Positions 42,899-51,872 of a stretch of 64,000 nt of DNA are shown here, one piece after another; the first letter of the stretch is position 1; every line of letters begins with the position of its first letter. The DNA is from Frankia sp. QA3 (GTDB lineage Bacteria; Actinomycetota; Actinomycetes; Frankiales; Frankiaceae): assembly GCF_000262465.1 (NCBI RefSeq), contig NZ_CM001489.1, positions 5,370,741 to 5,434,740 of the forward strand. The letters are read 5' to 3'. The position numbers and the translations under genes are program-made. The notes under the pieces were generated by a model. The model was not told the origin of the DNA, ran no database searches, and was given only the letters and a program-made list of their open reading frames with translations.

Positions 42899-43072
42899 AT
42901 GAGCGACGGCGATTCGCCGTACAGCGAAATCCCGCCCGCCCCCAATGACGCGGGCGGCGATTCCACGCCGCCGGCGGTCGACTTCTTCCGTCGTCGGCAT
43001 GTGGATTTCGGCACAGTAGTGAGTGCTTCCTGTCCCGACTCTCGTCCCTCCCTCCATCCGGTATTCCGCTGA
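42899..43072 (+). CDS. Putative leader peptide of a sulfur-related operon
   Basis: A 57-residue ORF with a strong ribosome site (AAGGAGGCAGTGAG before ATG). Its core, RRRHVDFGTVVSASC, matches the actinobacterial putative leader-peptide signature (R)RHVDxxxVxSAxC found before sulfur/cysteine assimilation genes. Translation of its late Cys codon is thought to sense cysteine supply and control downstream expression. Here the downstream genes are two flavin monooxygenases and a solute-binding protein, which fits organosulfur use. The tail after Cys (PDSRPSLHPVFR) is longer than in most family members, and the N-terminus is extended by ~30 residues. Confidence 0.65.
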   Translation: MSDGDSPYSEIPPAPNDAGGDSTPPAVDFFRRRHVDFGTVVSASCPDSRPSLHPVFR

Positions 43073-43275
43073 ACCTCGGCCCCGGCTGATCCGACCCGGC
43101 CGTCCACGACCGGTAAGCGGATATCCGCCGGCGCACACTCAGGAATCTGGTGGCTTCGGGCCGCCGAGTCGCTGATTCATGTTTCTTTTCGGTTGAGAGG
43201 CTGACGCGCCGGCAATCCCGCTGCCGACCGGCCCACGCCGCTCCGGACCGACCCGCAATCCGCCCGGCGGAAACG

Positions 43276-43401
43276 TCATGGCCGCATGGGCTCTCATGGC
43301 CGCATGGGCTCTCATGGCCGCATGGGCTCTCATGGCCGCATGGATTCTCATGGCCGCATGGGCTCTCATGGCCGCATGGATTCTCGTGGCCGCACAGGCA
43401 G
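43276..43401. repeat. 18-bp tandem repeat array (7 units)
   Basis: Units of TCATGGCCGCATGGGCTC run from 43276 to 43401 in the order A-A-A-B-A-B-C, where B ends GGATTC and C is a diverged copy. They sit in the ~440-bp gap between the leader peptide and the first monooxygenase gene. The unit is a multiple of three, so all six frames stay open across it and give artificial repeat proteins; no ribosome site or domain supports a real gene. It could form RNA structure affecting downstream expression and is likely variable in copy number. Confidence 0.9.
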
Positions 43402-43515
43402 GCGCCACGTCGCCGTGGCCGCATGCGCCTCGCCGGCGGCGCCGCGTTCGACTGTCCAGCCTGTGCCGCACGAGCGCCGTGCCGTGCAGGCGACCAATGA
43501 TCCTGAAGGAGCACA

Positions 43516-44862
43516 GTGGTGTCGTTGTCGGATCTGCGTGGGCGCGAGTTACACCTGAGCGTTCATCCGGTGGCGGCCGGGCACCATCCCGGAGCGTGGC
43601 GGTGGCCGGGCTCCGACCCACTCGCGTTCGCTCGGATCGAGGGCTACCTCGAGGTCGCGAAGATCGCTGAGCGCGGACGGCTGGACTCGATCTTTCTCGC
43701 CGACGTGCCGGGCCTGCACGCCGACATCGACGACTACCCGCAGCTCAACGGCCTAGAGCCGACGCTGATCCTGACCGCGATGGCCACGGTCACCGAGCGG
43801 ATCGGGCTGGTCGGCACGGCGTCCACCACGTTCAACGAACCGTTCAACATCGCCCGTCGGTTCCGGGCGTTGGACCTGATCAGTCACGGCCGGGCCGGCT
43901 GGAACGCCGTGACCACCTCGGGTCCACGGGTCTCGGCGAACTTCGTCGCACAGGAGCCGAGCAGCCAGACGCGCTATGCCCGGGCCGAGGAGTTCGTCGC
44001 GGTCGTGCTCGACCTGTGGCGCAGCTGGGCACCCGACGCCCTGGTCGCGGACGTGGAATCCGGGCGGTATGCCGACATGGCCCGGATCAGGCCGATCGAC
44101 CACCAGGGCACGTTCTTCAGCGTCCGGGGACCGCTCAGCCTTCCCCCGTCCGAACAGGGCTACCCGGTGCTGTACCACGCGGGGGTGTCCGACGAGGTGC
44201 GCACGCTCACCGCGCGGACCGGCGAGGCGATGTTCACGGCCGTGGTGGACCTGGACACGGCCCGTGCGGATCTGGACGTCGTCCGGTCCCGGGCGGCAGG
44301 TCTGGGCCGTCCGCCGGATTCGGTGCGGTTCCTGCCCGGACTCGTCACCTCTGTCGGTGGCACCGAGCGAGAGGCACTCGAACGGCGCCAGGCCCTCGAC
44401 GAGCTGTCCGACCCGCGCGGCTCTCTGCGGGCCCTCGCGGCGCAGCTCGGCCTGCCCGCCGACGATCTGGAGCTGGACCGCCCGGTTCCGCCGACCCTGC
44501 GGGAGAGCCTGGTGCACGTGCGCGGCCACGCCCGCCCGTTCGCCCGCCTCGCCGCGGCGGGGCACACGGTGCGCGACATCATCCGCCGGGGCGGCGGTGG
44601 AGGGCACGTCGTCGCGGTGGGCGACCCCGAACAGGTCGCCGATGTGATCGAGACCTGGTTCGCCGCCGGGGTGGTCGACGGGTTCACCCTCATGCCGGAC
44701 GTCACCGTCGACGGGCTGCCGGCGCTCGTGGACCAGGTGGTGCCGATCCTGCGGCGGCGTGGCATCTTCCGCTCGGACTATCGCGGGACGACGTTGCGGG
44801 AGCACTACGGGCTCCCGATCCCGGCCGTCGCGGCCCGGCGGCCGCTGGCACGGGCGCTGTAG
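43516..44862 (+). CDS. NtaA/DmoA-family FMN-dependent monooxygenase
   Basis: A 448-residue luciferase-like TIM-barrel monooxygenase of the NtaA/SnaA/DszA(SoxA) group. Family hallmarks are LAFARIEGYLEVAKIAERGR, LDSIFLADVPGLHAD, GLVGTASTTFNEPFNIARR, DLISHGRAGWNAVTTSGP and RYARAEEFVAVVLDLW. Such enzymes use reduced FMN from a partner reductase to cleave C-S or C-N bonds in, for example, sulfones, sulfides or aminopolycarboxylates. The GTG at 43516 (or 43519) follows AAGGAG. The upstream cysteine-type leader peptide points to sulfur scavenging. It is directly followed by a second luciferase-like gene with no gap. Confidence 0.92.
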   Translation: MVSLSDLRGRELHLSVHPVAAGHHPGAWRWPGSDPLAFARIEGYLEVAKIAERGRLDSIFLADVPGLHADIDDYPQLNGLEPTLILTAMATVTERIGLVGTASTTFNEPFNIARRFRALDLISHGRAGWNAVTTSGPRVSANFVAQEPSSQTRYARAEEFVAVVLDLWRSWAPDALVADVESGRYADMARIRPIDHQGTFFSVRGPLSLPPSEQGYPVLYHAGVSDEVRTLTARTGEAMFTAVVDLDTARADLDVVRSRAAGLGRPPDSVRFLPGLVTSVGGTEREALERRQALDELSDPRGSLRALAAQLGLPADDLELDRPVPPTLRESLVHVRGHARPFARLAAAGHTVRDIIRRGGGGGHVVAVGDPEQVADVIETWFAAGVVDGFTLMPDVTVDGLPALVDQVVPILRRRGIFRSDYRGTTLREHYGLPIPAVAARRPLARAL

Positions 44863-45888
44863 ATGGTCGCCGTCTCCATCGTCGACCAGGGCCCCGTGTC
44901 CGAGGAGACCACCCCGGCGCGGAGCCTCGGTCATTCGACCGCGCTCGCCCAGCTCGCCGACGAGCTCGGCTACACCCGGTTCTGGCTGGCCGAACACCAC
45001 GGCGTGCGGAACATGACGATCGCGGCACCGGAGATCCTCATCGGCCACATCGCCGACCGGACGAGCCGGATACGCGTGGGCTCCGGCGGCGTCATGCTGC
45101 CCAACCACTCGCCCCTGCACGTCGCCGAGCAGTTCCGCACCCTCGAGGCGCTGCATCCGGGACGGATCGATCTCGGGGTGGGCCGGTCCACCGGGACCGG
45201 GGACGACCCCACCCGCGACGCGCTGCTGCGCACCCCGGACGGACTCGAGAGGTTCGGCGACCACCTGCGGCAACTGCTCGGCGTCGGCGGGCGCTGGGAC
45301 CTTCCCGCCGATGATCCGTACCGAGCGCTCGTCGCGTCACCGGCCGCGGTCCCGTTGCCTCCGGTGTTCCTGCTCGGCTCCAGTGTCGGCAGCGCCGAGC
45401 TCGCGGCACGGGCCGGGCTCGGGTACGGCTTCTTCTGCGTCTACCAGGACCCGGCGGTGGCCGCCCGCGCGCTGCGCCGCTACCGCGAGTCGTTCGTGCC
45501 GGCCGCCGAGGGAGCCCGGCCGCTGGGGATCCTCGCCGTGCGGGTCTGGGTCGGCGAGGACGACGAGCACGCGCAGGCCCTCGCCGCCCCCGAGCGGCTC
45601 GCCGTGCTCGACCACCTCACCGGCAACCCCAGCCCGCTCGAGCCCGTCGAGCGGGCGCTGGCCCGGCGTCTCACCGACGCTCAGCTGGCCGCGCGCGACA
45701 CGCTGGATTTCCGCGGCGACGTGGTCGGCGGCGTCGACCGGGTGGCCGGGCGGCTTGCCGAACTCGTCGCGGCCAGCGGGGCCGACGAGGTGATGGCCAT
45801 CTCCAACATCCACGATCCCGAGGATCGACGGAACTCGTTGCGGCGCCTGGCGATGGCCGCCGGCCTGGGTCCGGTGCCCGCGAGGTAG
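44863..45888 (+). CDS. LLM-class flavin monooxygenase (MsnO8-like)
   Basis: A 341-residue luciferase-like oxidoreductase. Visible are VSIVDQGPVSEETTPARSL, ADELGYTRFWLAEHHGVRN, the SGGVMLPNHSPLHVAEQF segment typical of the MsnO8 subgroup, and EALHPGRIDLGVGRSTG. It binds reduced flavin in a TIM barrel. Its ATG comes directly after the stop of the previous monooxygenase, so the two are cotranslated. Together with the SBP remnant it forms a putative organosulfur or xenobiotic oxidation unit. No flavin reductase gene is found nearby. Confidence 0.92.
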   Translation: MVAVSIVDQGPVSEETTPARSLGHSTALAQLADELGYTRFWLAEHHGVRNMTIAAPEILIGHIADRTSRIRVGSGGVMLPNHSPLHVAEQFRTLEALHPGRIDLGVGRSTGTGDDPTRDALLRTPDGLERFGDHLRQLLGVGGRWDLPADDPYRALVASPAAVPLPPVFLLGSSVGSAELAARAGLGYGFFCVYQDPAVAARALRRYRESFVPAAEGARPLGILAVRVWVGEDDEHAQALAAPERLAVLDHLTGNPSPLEPVERALARRLTDAQLAARDTLDFRGDVVGGVDRVAGRLAELVAASGADEVMAISNIHDPEDRRNSLRRLAMAAGLGPVPAR

Positions 45889-45969
45889 CGCGGTTCACGG
45901 CGTTCGCCGTCCGCGGGGCGCATCCGGTCCGCCTGATTCATCTGACCACGAGAAACGGGGGTCCTTTCA

Positions 45970-47262
45970 TGCCTACCCGCAGGAACTTCCTCGCCTTGTC
46001 GGCGAGCTCGCTGGCCCTGGCTGGCCAAGTCCTGGAAGGTCTCCGATGACGCCCTGAGCTACACGTTCGTCCTCCGCGACGACGTCACGTTCCAGGACGG
46101 GACGCCGTTCGATGCCCAGGCGGTGAAGGCGAACTTCGACCATGTCGTGGCGCCGGCGACGAAGTCGCGCAACGCCAAGACCCTGCTCGGCCCCTACCAG
46201 CGGACCGACGTGGTCGACGAGCACACCGTGGTCGTCCGTCTGAGCACGCCCTACTCGCCGCTCCTGGGCGGCCTCGCGTCGGCGTATCTGGGCTTCCACT
46301 CGCCGGTCGTGCTGCGCGAGCATGCCGCGGACATCGGCTCCGGCGGGAAATCGGTGGTCAGCACCGGCCCGTTCGTGTTCTCCAGGCTGACCCCCGGCCA
46401 GCAGGCGGTGTTCACCCGCCGCAAGGACTACCGGTGGGCACCGGCCTCGGCGCCGCATCAGGGCGACGCCTATCTCGATCAGTACACGGTGGAGTTCCTG
46501 ACCGACGACGCCGCCCGGGTCGGCGCGCTCACCTCCGGGCAGCTCGACATCGCCGACCAGGTGCCCGCCGCCCGGGTCGCGCAACTGCGCAGGCAGCCCG
46601 GCATCAAGCTGGTCGACCGGGACAAGATCGGGGCGCCCTTCACGTACGCCCTCAACACCACCACGTTTCCCTTCAACGAGCGGGACGTGCGGCTCGCCGT
46701 CCAGTCCGGGGTCGACGTCAGGACCATCACCCAGGGGCTGTTCCAGGGTGCGTACAGCAACGGCTGGTCGGCGCTGACCTCCTCCACTCCCGGTTACGAC
46801 CGCTCGGTGGAGAACACCTGGAGCTACGACAAGAACCGCGCGGTGAGCCTGCTGACGAAGGCGGGGTTCACCGCGACCGACGGCGGCGGCTATCGCACCC
46901 GCAACGGCCAGCGGCTGAGCGCGACACTGGCCTACGCGGCGGAGTTCACCACGGCGGAGCAGAAGAACTACCACACGGCGCTCAAGGACGCCCTCAAGCA
47001 GATCGGGATCGAACTCGTCCTTCACCCGCTGGCAACAGCGGGGATCGTGCAGGCGCTCGGTTCCGGTGACTACGACATCGGCGCCGGTGCGGCCACCGCG
47101 ACCGACGCCTCGGTGCTGCGCACGCTGTTCTACTCGACCGAGCTTCCGGCCGACGGCGGAGCGAACACCACCCGCATCAGGGACGCGGAGATCGACGGGT
47201 GGCTCGACAATGCCCTGCGCACGCAGAACACCGCGGCCCAGAACGCGCTCTACGCGAAGGTG
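45970..47262 (+). pseudogene. ABC solute-binding protein (family 5), internally deleted and 3'-truncated
   Basis: The ATG at 45970 starts a Tat-type signal (TRRNFLALSASSLALAG). The frame then shifts directly to the mature protein (LAKSWKVSDDALSYTFVLRD), skipping the ~80 residues that family 5 (DppA/OppA-type) binding proteins have there. The rest is good SBP sequence: FQDGTPFDAQAVKANFDHV, VVSTGPFVFSRLTPGQQAVF, and LNTTTFPFNERDVRLAVQSG. Near 47262 the homology ends where the tRNA-derived attachment sequence begins, about 50-80 residues before a normal C-terminus. So the gene carries both a deletion and an insertion break. No permease genes follow. Confidence 0.75.
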
Positions 47263-47271
47263 CAGCACGGT

Positions 47272-47324
47272 GGTGGGCAGGGGCGGGGTCGAACCGCCGA
47301 CCTTCCGCTTTTCAGGCCGAACTG
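47272..47324 (-). repeat. Attachment site: 3' half of a tRNA, copy 1
   Basis: On the minus strand this 53-bp stretch reads from the anticodon loop CTGAAAA through GCGGAAGGTC, the T arm GGCGGTTCGACCCCGCC and the acceptor end CCTGCCCACC. This is the 3' half of a tRNA whose anticodon would be GAA (Phe). No 5' half is present. It is identical to 56651-56703. Integrases of actinomycete elements use such tRNA 3' ends as att sites. Confidence 0.8.
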
Positions 47325-47398
47325 GCCGTGTTGTCGGTGTCCGTGGACGTGTGCTCTCGGCTGTGGAGGACCGCCGACGTGCGTGCTTGGCTGCTGCC

Positions 47399-47421
47399 GT
47401 TGCTACACCCGTTGCTACACC
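47399..47421. repeat. Two 11-bp direct repeats beside att copy 1
   Basis: GTTGCTACACC at 47399-47409 and 47411-47421. The same pair occurs at 56778-56800 beside att copy 2, and a variant pair (GTTGCCACACC, GTTGCCATAC) at 56580-56601. The spacing near the tRNA half suggests integrase arm-binding sites. Confidence 0.65.
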
Positions 47422-47733
47422 TCGGCACGAGCGCGAGAGCACTGTGCCGGCCTGGGCGGCAGCCCTTTCGCCCACCCCAATACCCGAGCAGGTCCGTACC
47501 CTCTGCGGGTGGCTGCGCCGGTCCAACGTCGACCTAAGCCGACTGGAGTCCACGCTGGGTACTGGGCGTCGCCGCATCCGCGCCCGCAACGTCCCTCGCC
47601 CCGAGGAGATCGGCTGCCTGGGTTTGACGCGGGGACCACGACCATATTTGAGCATCGATTTGGCTTGGCTCGATGCCGCGCCGGGATGGTCGGTCGGGAT
47701 GGCCGTATGGCTGCCCGTCGGAGGCGGTGCCCG

Positions 47734-48554
47734 GTGAATATTCGGCGGGAAATATCGTCGGCCGTGTCCCGTGACGAGTCCTCGGGTGTTGCCGGGCCTG
47801 CATACGCCGCGAAATTCGCGACCGTGGCGATCGGGGCCGTGGTGGCGTTGGCGTTCCGTTTTGGTTTTGGGAATTATTTTGCCCTCGGTCCGTGTTCGGG
47901 TGTCCCGATCCTTATTGCGCCCGTGGTAGCCCCGGCGGTGGATTTTTCTGTGGTCGGGCTGTTGCTGGGTACCCGTCAGCTGGCGCCCGCTGTACGGCGG
48001 TCCCGCCGATGTGCAACGGTCCGCTCGGCGTCTGCTCATCTTCGCCAGTCTGGTCACATTGACCCTCAATGTCGTGGAATCGTTGATCGCCGGCCAGTAC
48101 GGTAAGGCCGCGTCGACGCCGTCGGCCCGCTGCTGATGATTGGTTGGCAAAAGTCGGTCCTGGACTGATCCAGGCCATGCAGGAGACGGGGACACGCGCA
48201 CCCCTGCCGGCTTCACGCACCGCGGAGGATTCGCATGAATCGACGGTGGTGGATCAGCGCGCGCTGCCCGCGCAGGCTCGCCCGAGTGCCAGGGCTGCGA
48301 CGCCCTCTGCAGGCGCGAGGAGTCATCGGAATGGTTCGGGTGCATGGGAGCAGGACATGCTTCATCGAGCGCGGGCTGAAGATGTGCTGCACTGGCAGCA
48401 GCACCAGCGCCCGATCTCCGCGGAGACACTGCGCAAACGCCTCCGCGTCGACGCCGGCACCGCCCGTGGGCTGGTCACGCAGCTGCGTAGCGACATCCAC
48501 GCCCAGATCGAAGACACCGCCAGACCGGTCGGCGGTGAGCCCCAGCAAGTCTGA
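47734..48554 (+). pseudogene. DUF2637 (SpdB-like) gene, decayed
   Basis: Homologous throughout to the intact gene at 56983. The frame from GTG 47734 reads GFGNYFALGPCSGVPILIAP and VVAPAVDFSVVGLLLGTRQL; after about 47985 the homology moves to a second frame (GGPADVQRSARRLLIFASLV), then near 48115 and 48150 to others, ending KVGPGLIQAMQETG and HQQHQRPISAETLRKRLRV. At least three frameshifts show it is inactive. DUF2637 proteins are membrane proteins of actinomycete plasmids and ICEs. The same relative place after an att site in both copies marks it as element DNA. Confidence 0.8.
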
Positions 48555-48681
48555 TCGAAGGGGGTAACGGCGATCCCCGTGGCCGCGGGGATCGCCGATG
48601 ACCATCTGCTACGACTGACACTCCGATCGTCACGGACCGCCCGTCGCCAGTGAACGCGCGCGCCGCGCACATCGCCTCATT

Positions 48682-49698
48682 TCAATGATCGCAATGTTCC
48701 ACGTGCGGGGTCTTCTCACGTTGGGATACCAAGTAGAGATAGATCAGGGAGGGGATGAGCAGGGCTGCGCCGATGGCGAGCGCCCACAGCACCGGGTGGA
48801 GAACGGTAGTGCCGCTGGCGGCGGCGTGGGCAGTGAGGCCGGGGAGCATGCTCGGGTACTGGGCGATGCCCCAGGCCCAGAGCACGCCGGTGACCGCGAG
48901 GGCCGCGGTGAGGCGGACGAGCAGGTAGCGCCGGGCCAGCAGCAGCGCCAGGGACAGGACGCCGGCCGTGCCGCTGGTGATGACCAGGGGAAGCGCCTTG
49001 CCGGTGAGCCCGTCGAACAGGTGGGGGGCGTCGGCGCGCAGGACGGGGAGCCCGCCCAGGGTGAGCGCGCCCAGGAGCAGGCCAGTGATCAGAGCGCGGC
49101 GTCGGAATGCCTCGGTCAGCGTGGGCTCGCGGGCGCGGCGGGCGTCGGCGGTGAGGTAGACCGCGGCGAGGTAGGCGGTGGTGACCACGGCGATGACGCC
49201 GGTGGTGATCGAGGTCGGGTTCCACCAGCTGGCCAGAATGTCTCCCTCGGGGATGTCTGGTGGTATCCGCCCGGAGGCGACCGCGCCGAGGGTGGTTCCG
49301 AGGAAGAATGGGGTGACCACCGAGGAGAAGGCGAACGCCGCTCCGAACATGCGTCGCTGCCACAGTTCGTCGCTGACCTTGCGGAAGGCGAACGCCGCGC
49401 CGCGGGCGATGATGCCCAGGGCCGCGAGAGTCAGCGGGATGTAGAGGGTGGCCGCGAACGGGGCGAACGCGGCGGGGAAGCACGTCCAGAACAGAGTGAT
49501 CACGAAGATCAGCCAGACGTGGTTTGCTTCCCACACTGGTCCGATGGAGTGTTCGATCAGGTCCCGCTGGGGTTGGCCTCGGTCGGCCCTGCCGGCGAGC
49601 AGGTCCCAGAGGCCGCCGCCGAAATCGGCGCCGCCGAACAGGGTGTAGAGCGTGAGCCCGATCCACAGCACCACGAGCAGCGTGTCCGCGGCGGTCAT
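48682..49698 (-). CDS. cydB: Cytochrome bd ubiquinol oxidase subunit II
   Basis: A 338-residue membrane protein with about eight helices. CydB features are GGADFGGGLWDLLAGR near the start, GPVWEANHVWLIFVITLFW, and AWGIAQYPSMLPG. With CydA it forms the high-affinity quinol:O2 oxidase used in low oxygen. The ATG overlaps the cydA stop as ATGA (49695-49698). No cydDC assembly transporter follows; the strand ends in element DNA. Its location between two att sites suggests it travels with a mobile element. Confidence 0.95.
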   Translation of the reverse strand: MTAADTLLVVLWIGLTLYTLFGGADFGGGLWDLLAGRADRGQPQRDLIEHSIGPVWEANHVWLIFVITLFWTCFPAAFAPFAATLYIPLTLAALGIIARGAAFAFRKVSDELWQRRMFGAAFAFSSVVTPFFLGTTLGAVASGRIPPDIPEGDILASWWNPTSITTGVIAVVTTAYLAAVYLTADARRAREPTLTEAFRRRALITGLLLGALTLGGLPVLRADAPHLFDGLTGKALPLVITSGTAGVLSLALLLARRYLLVRLTAALAVTGVLWAWGIAQYPSMLPGLTAHAAASGTTVLHPVLWALAIGAALLIPSLIYLYLVSQREKTPHVEHCDH

Positions 49699-51104
49699 GA
49701 TCTGGTTCCGTCCGCGTCCGCGTCCGTGTGGGCGGGTCCGGGCGGGCTTTCCTGGGGTGCCACGGCTCGTGCGGGTACGGGGCCGAGGCGGGCGAGGCGC
49801 CGCAGTACGTAGATCGTGGCGACTGTGAGGGCCGCGTAGACCGTCAGGACGATCAGCAGGCCGGCCAGCAGGCCGGGTTGCGGGTTGACCGCGTCGCGGG
49901 TGAGCAGGACGTTGTAGACGACCCAGGGCTGCCGGCCGACCTCGGTAACCACCCATCCGGCCTCGACCGCCAGCGCGGCGGCTGGCCCGGCCACCGCCGC
50001 CGCTCGGAGAAACCAGCGGCTGTGGGGCAGGTCGCGGTGGCGCCACCAGGCCAGCGCAAGCCACATGCCGAGCGCGACGAGGGCGAACCCGATGCCCACC
50101 ATGAGCTGGAAGCTGAGGTGCACCACGTTGACCGGTGGTTGTAGCTCGGCGGGCGCCTGGTCGAGGCCGAGCACGACCGCGTCGGGATCCCAGTGCGCGA
50201 GCAGGGACAACGCGTTGGGGATCTCCAGGGCATGGCGCAGTTCCCCGTCGGCGTAGACGCCTCCCAGTGAGAGTGGCGCGCCTGCCGTGGTGCGGGGCAG
50301 CCCCTCGATCGCGGCGAGCTTGAGGGGCTGGAACTCCGCCAGGAAATGCGCCGCCCAGTCACCCACGACCACCTGGACCGGGGCCAGCGCCGCGGCGGCG
50401 GTGAACGGGACCAGGAATCCCAGCCGATGGTGCCGGTCTCGTTTGCCGCGCAGCAGCGCCACGGCGTAGACGGCGGCGGTGCCGAAGCCGGCGACCATGA
50501 GCGCGGCGATGATCATGTGCACGGTCTGCGGCGGGGTGGCCGGGTTGAACATCGCTTCCCACGGGCGCACTCCGGTGACCTCTCCGTTGGAGATGTCGAA
50601 GCCGCGGGGCTGGTTCATCCAGGCGTTCGCGGTGACCACGAAGAACGCCGAGGCGACCCCGGCGATAATGATAGGAAGCCCGGTGAGAACATGCACCCAG
50701 GGTCGCAGTCGGTCCCAGGCGTAGAGGTAGATTCCCAGGAAGATCGCTTCGATGAAGAAGGCGAATCCCTCCAGGGTGAAGGGCAGGCCGATGACGTCGC
50801 CGAACCTGCCCATCAGGCCGGGCCACAACAGGCCCATCTCGAAGCTGAGAATCGTGCCGGAGACCGCTCCGACGGCGAACAGCACCCCCATCGCCCGCGC
50901 CCAGGTGCGGGCCAGTGACTCATAGGCCACGTCGCCGGTACGCAGGGCCCGCCACTCCATGAACACCGTCAGGGCCGGCATACCGACCCCGAAGCAGGCG
51001 ATGATGATGTGCCACCCCAGCGAGAAGGCCATCTGTGTCCGTGCCGCCGCCAGGTCACCCGGTGTCGCCCCCTGGGCCAGCACACCGGCCAGGAGGTCCC
51101 GCAT
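49695..51104 (-). CDS. cydA: Cytochrome bd ubiquinol oxidase subunit I
   Basis: A 469-residue membrane protein. Heme-ligand regions are seen: SLGWHIIIACFGVGMPALTV (His for heme b595), TPPQTVHMIIAALM (His for b558), and the C-terminal GRQPWVVYNVLLTRDAV. The periplasmic Q-loop appears to be the short type. The ATG at 51104 follows GGGAGGCCGGGACC. A frame open to 51275 lacks a ribosome site. Upstream, 51105-51467 has no certain gene; a plus-strand 44-codon frame (51282-51416, SELKRFGKELVAAGPGLIDL) looks protein-like but is unsupported. Confidence 0.95.
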   Translation of the reverse strand: MRDLLAGVLAQGATPGDLAAARTQMAFSLGWHIIIACFGVGMPALTVFMEWRALRTGDVAYESLARTWARAMGVLFAVGAVSGTILSFEMGLLWPGLMGRFGDVIGLPFTLEGFAFFIEAIFLGIYLYAWDRLRPWVHVLTGLPIIIAGVASAFFVVTANAWMNQPRGFDISNGEVTGVRPWEAMFNPATPPQTVHMIIAALMVAGFGTAAVYAVALLRGKRDRHHRLGFLVPFTAAAALAPVQVVVGDWAAHFLAEFQPLKLAAIEGLPRTTAGAPLSLGGVYADGELRHALEIPNALSLLAHWDPDAVVLGLDQAPAELQPPVNVVHLSFQLMVGIGFALVALGMWLALAWWRHRDLPHSRWFLRAAAVAGPAAALAVEAGWVVTEVGRQPWVVYNVLLTRDAVNPQPGLLAGLLIVLTVYAALTVATIYVLRRLARLGPVPARAVAPQESPPGPAHTDADADGTRS

Positions 51105-51467
51105 GGTCCCGGCCTCCCTGTCCTGCACTGCCCTGCGGTTGGTTTGCTGGATGTGAGGTCCGAAGGTAGTCATCCGGCGACATGTCGATGGCGCGGTCCG
51201 TGACGGAGGACGGCCGCCGCGTGGCCCTCGCAGAGAACGATCGAGGGTTCGACGAGAAAACACGAGGCCGTACATCCGGCTGTGAGCGAGCTTAAACGGT
51301 TCGGCAAGGAGCTGGTGGCGGCGGGTCCAGGTCTTATAGATTTGTCGGTGAAGGCGTGTCTCGAGGTGCCGACAGATGCGGAGGTGGACCGATCCGCAAC
51401 GTGCCGTACAAGATAGTTCCGAAATGCTGGGCGACCTCTCCGCCCGACGGGGTCCCGTCGTCGAGCA

Positions 51468-51872
51468 TCACAGAAACCATCGGCTCTCGCGGAGCCTGGG
51501 CGACGTCACGATGTCGGAGTTCCAGTTCGAGACCTCACGCAGTTGACCGAAGAGTCTCGCGATGAGGTCGGAGTACGACACCGTGACGGGCTGCCGGCTG
51601 GGATAGAGCCGGCGCCACGACATCGCGGTGAACCGGAAGATCTGCCCGGCGATGTAGTCCAGGTCGGTGAACGTCGACTCGCAGTGCACTTTGATCAGGA
51701 GTGGGTGTGGCGCGCCCTGTACCGGTGTCTCAGGCTCCGGTGGCGCGGCGACAAGCGTCGGATTCTCCTTGGTTGCGGAGATGATCTGCCGATACTGTAG
51801 CTGGAGCGCGGCGTGGCACCGCCGCAGACGTCGCAGTCCAGATAGAGATCCGACCTGGGGGTACGCCGCCAC
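51468..51872 (-). pseudogene. Probable C-terminal remnant of a prokaryotic Argonaute (Piwi domain)
   Basis: The last ~110 codons read LLIKVHCESTFTDLDYIAGQ, IFRFTAMSWRRLYPSRQPVT, VSYSDLIARLFGQLREVSNW and end ...LRESRWFL. This follows the final helices of Piwi domains of the long pAgo type: an AxQIFxFTxxSWR segment, then P-V-T-x-x-Y-S-x-L-I-A, and a terminal W-F-L. The frame opens at 51872 without a start; sequence further upstream (to ~51976, other frame) may be more of it. The MID, PAZ and catalytic residues are missing. It lies before a SNF2 helicase gene. Confidence 0.5.

Noticed and set aside
43276-43401. CRISPR-like array
   Set aside because: The units are contiguous 18-bp repeats without spacers and no cas genes are present.
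43150-43670. Repeat proteins such as SWPHGL, MGSHGR or CGHESP in several frames
   Set aside because: They are translations of the 18-bp repeat array in all frames; none has a ribosome site or non-repeat domain.
47272-47324. Complete tRNA gene
   Set aside because: Only the 3' half from the anticodon loop is present; no matching 5' acceptor strand or D arm lies next to either copy.
47272-47340. Peptides of the GRGGVEPPTFRFSG type
   Set aside because: These are translations of the tRNA-derived sequence, a well-known annotation artefact. The same peptide appears at 56651.
51282-51416. 44-codon plus-strand ORF upstream of cydA
   Set aside because: Protein-like composition (SELKRFGKELVAAGPGLIDL) but no ribosome site or recognised family, so it was not listed as a gene.
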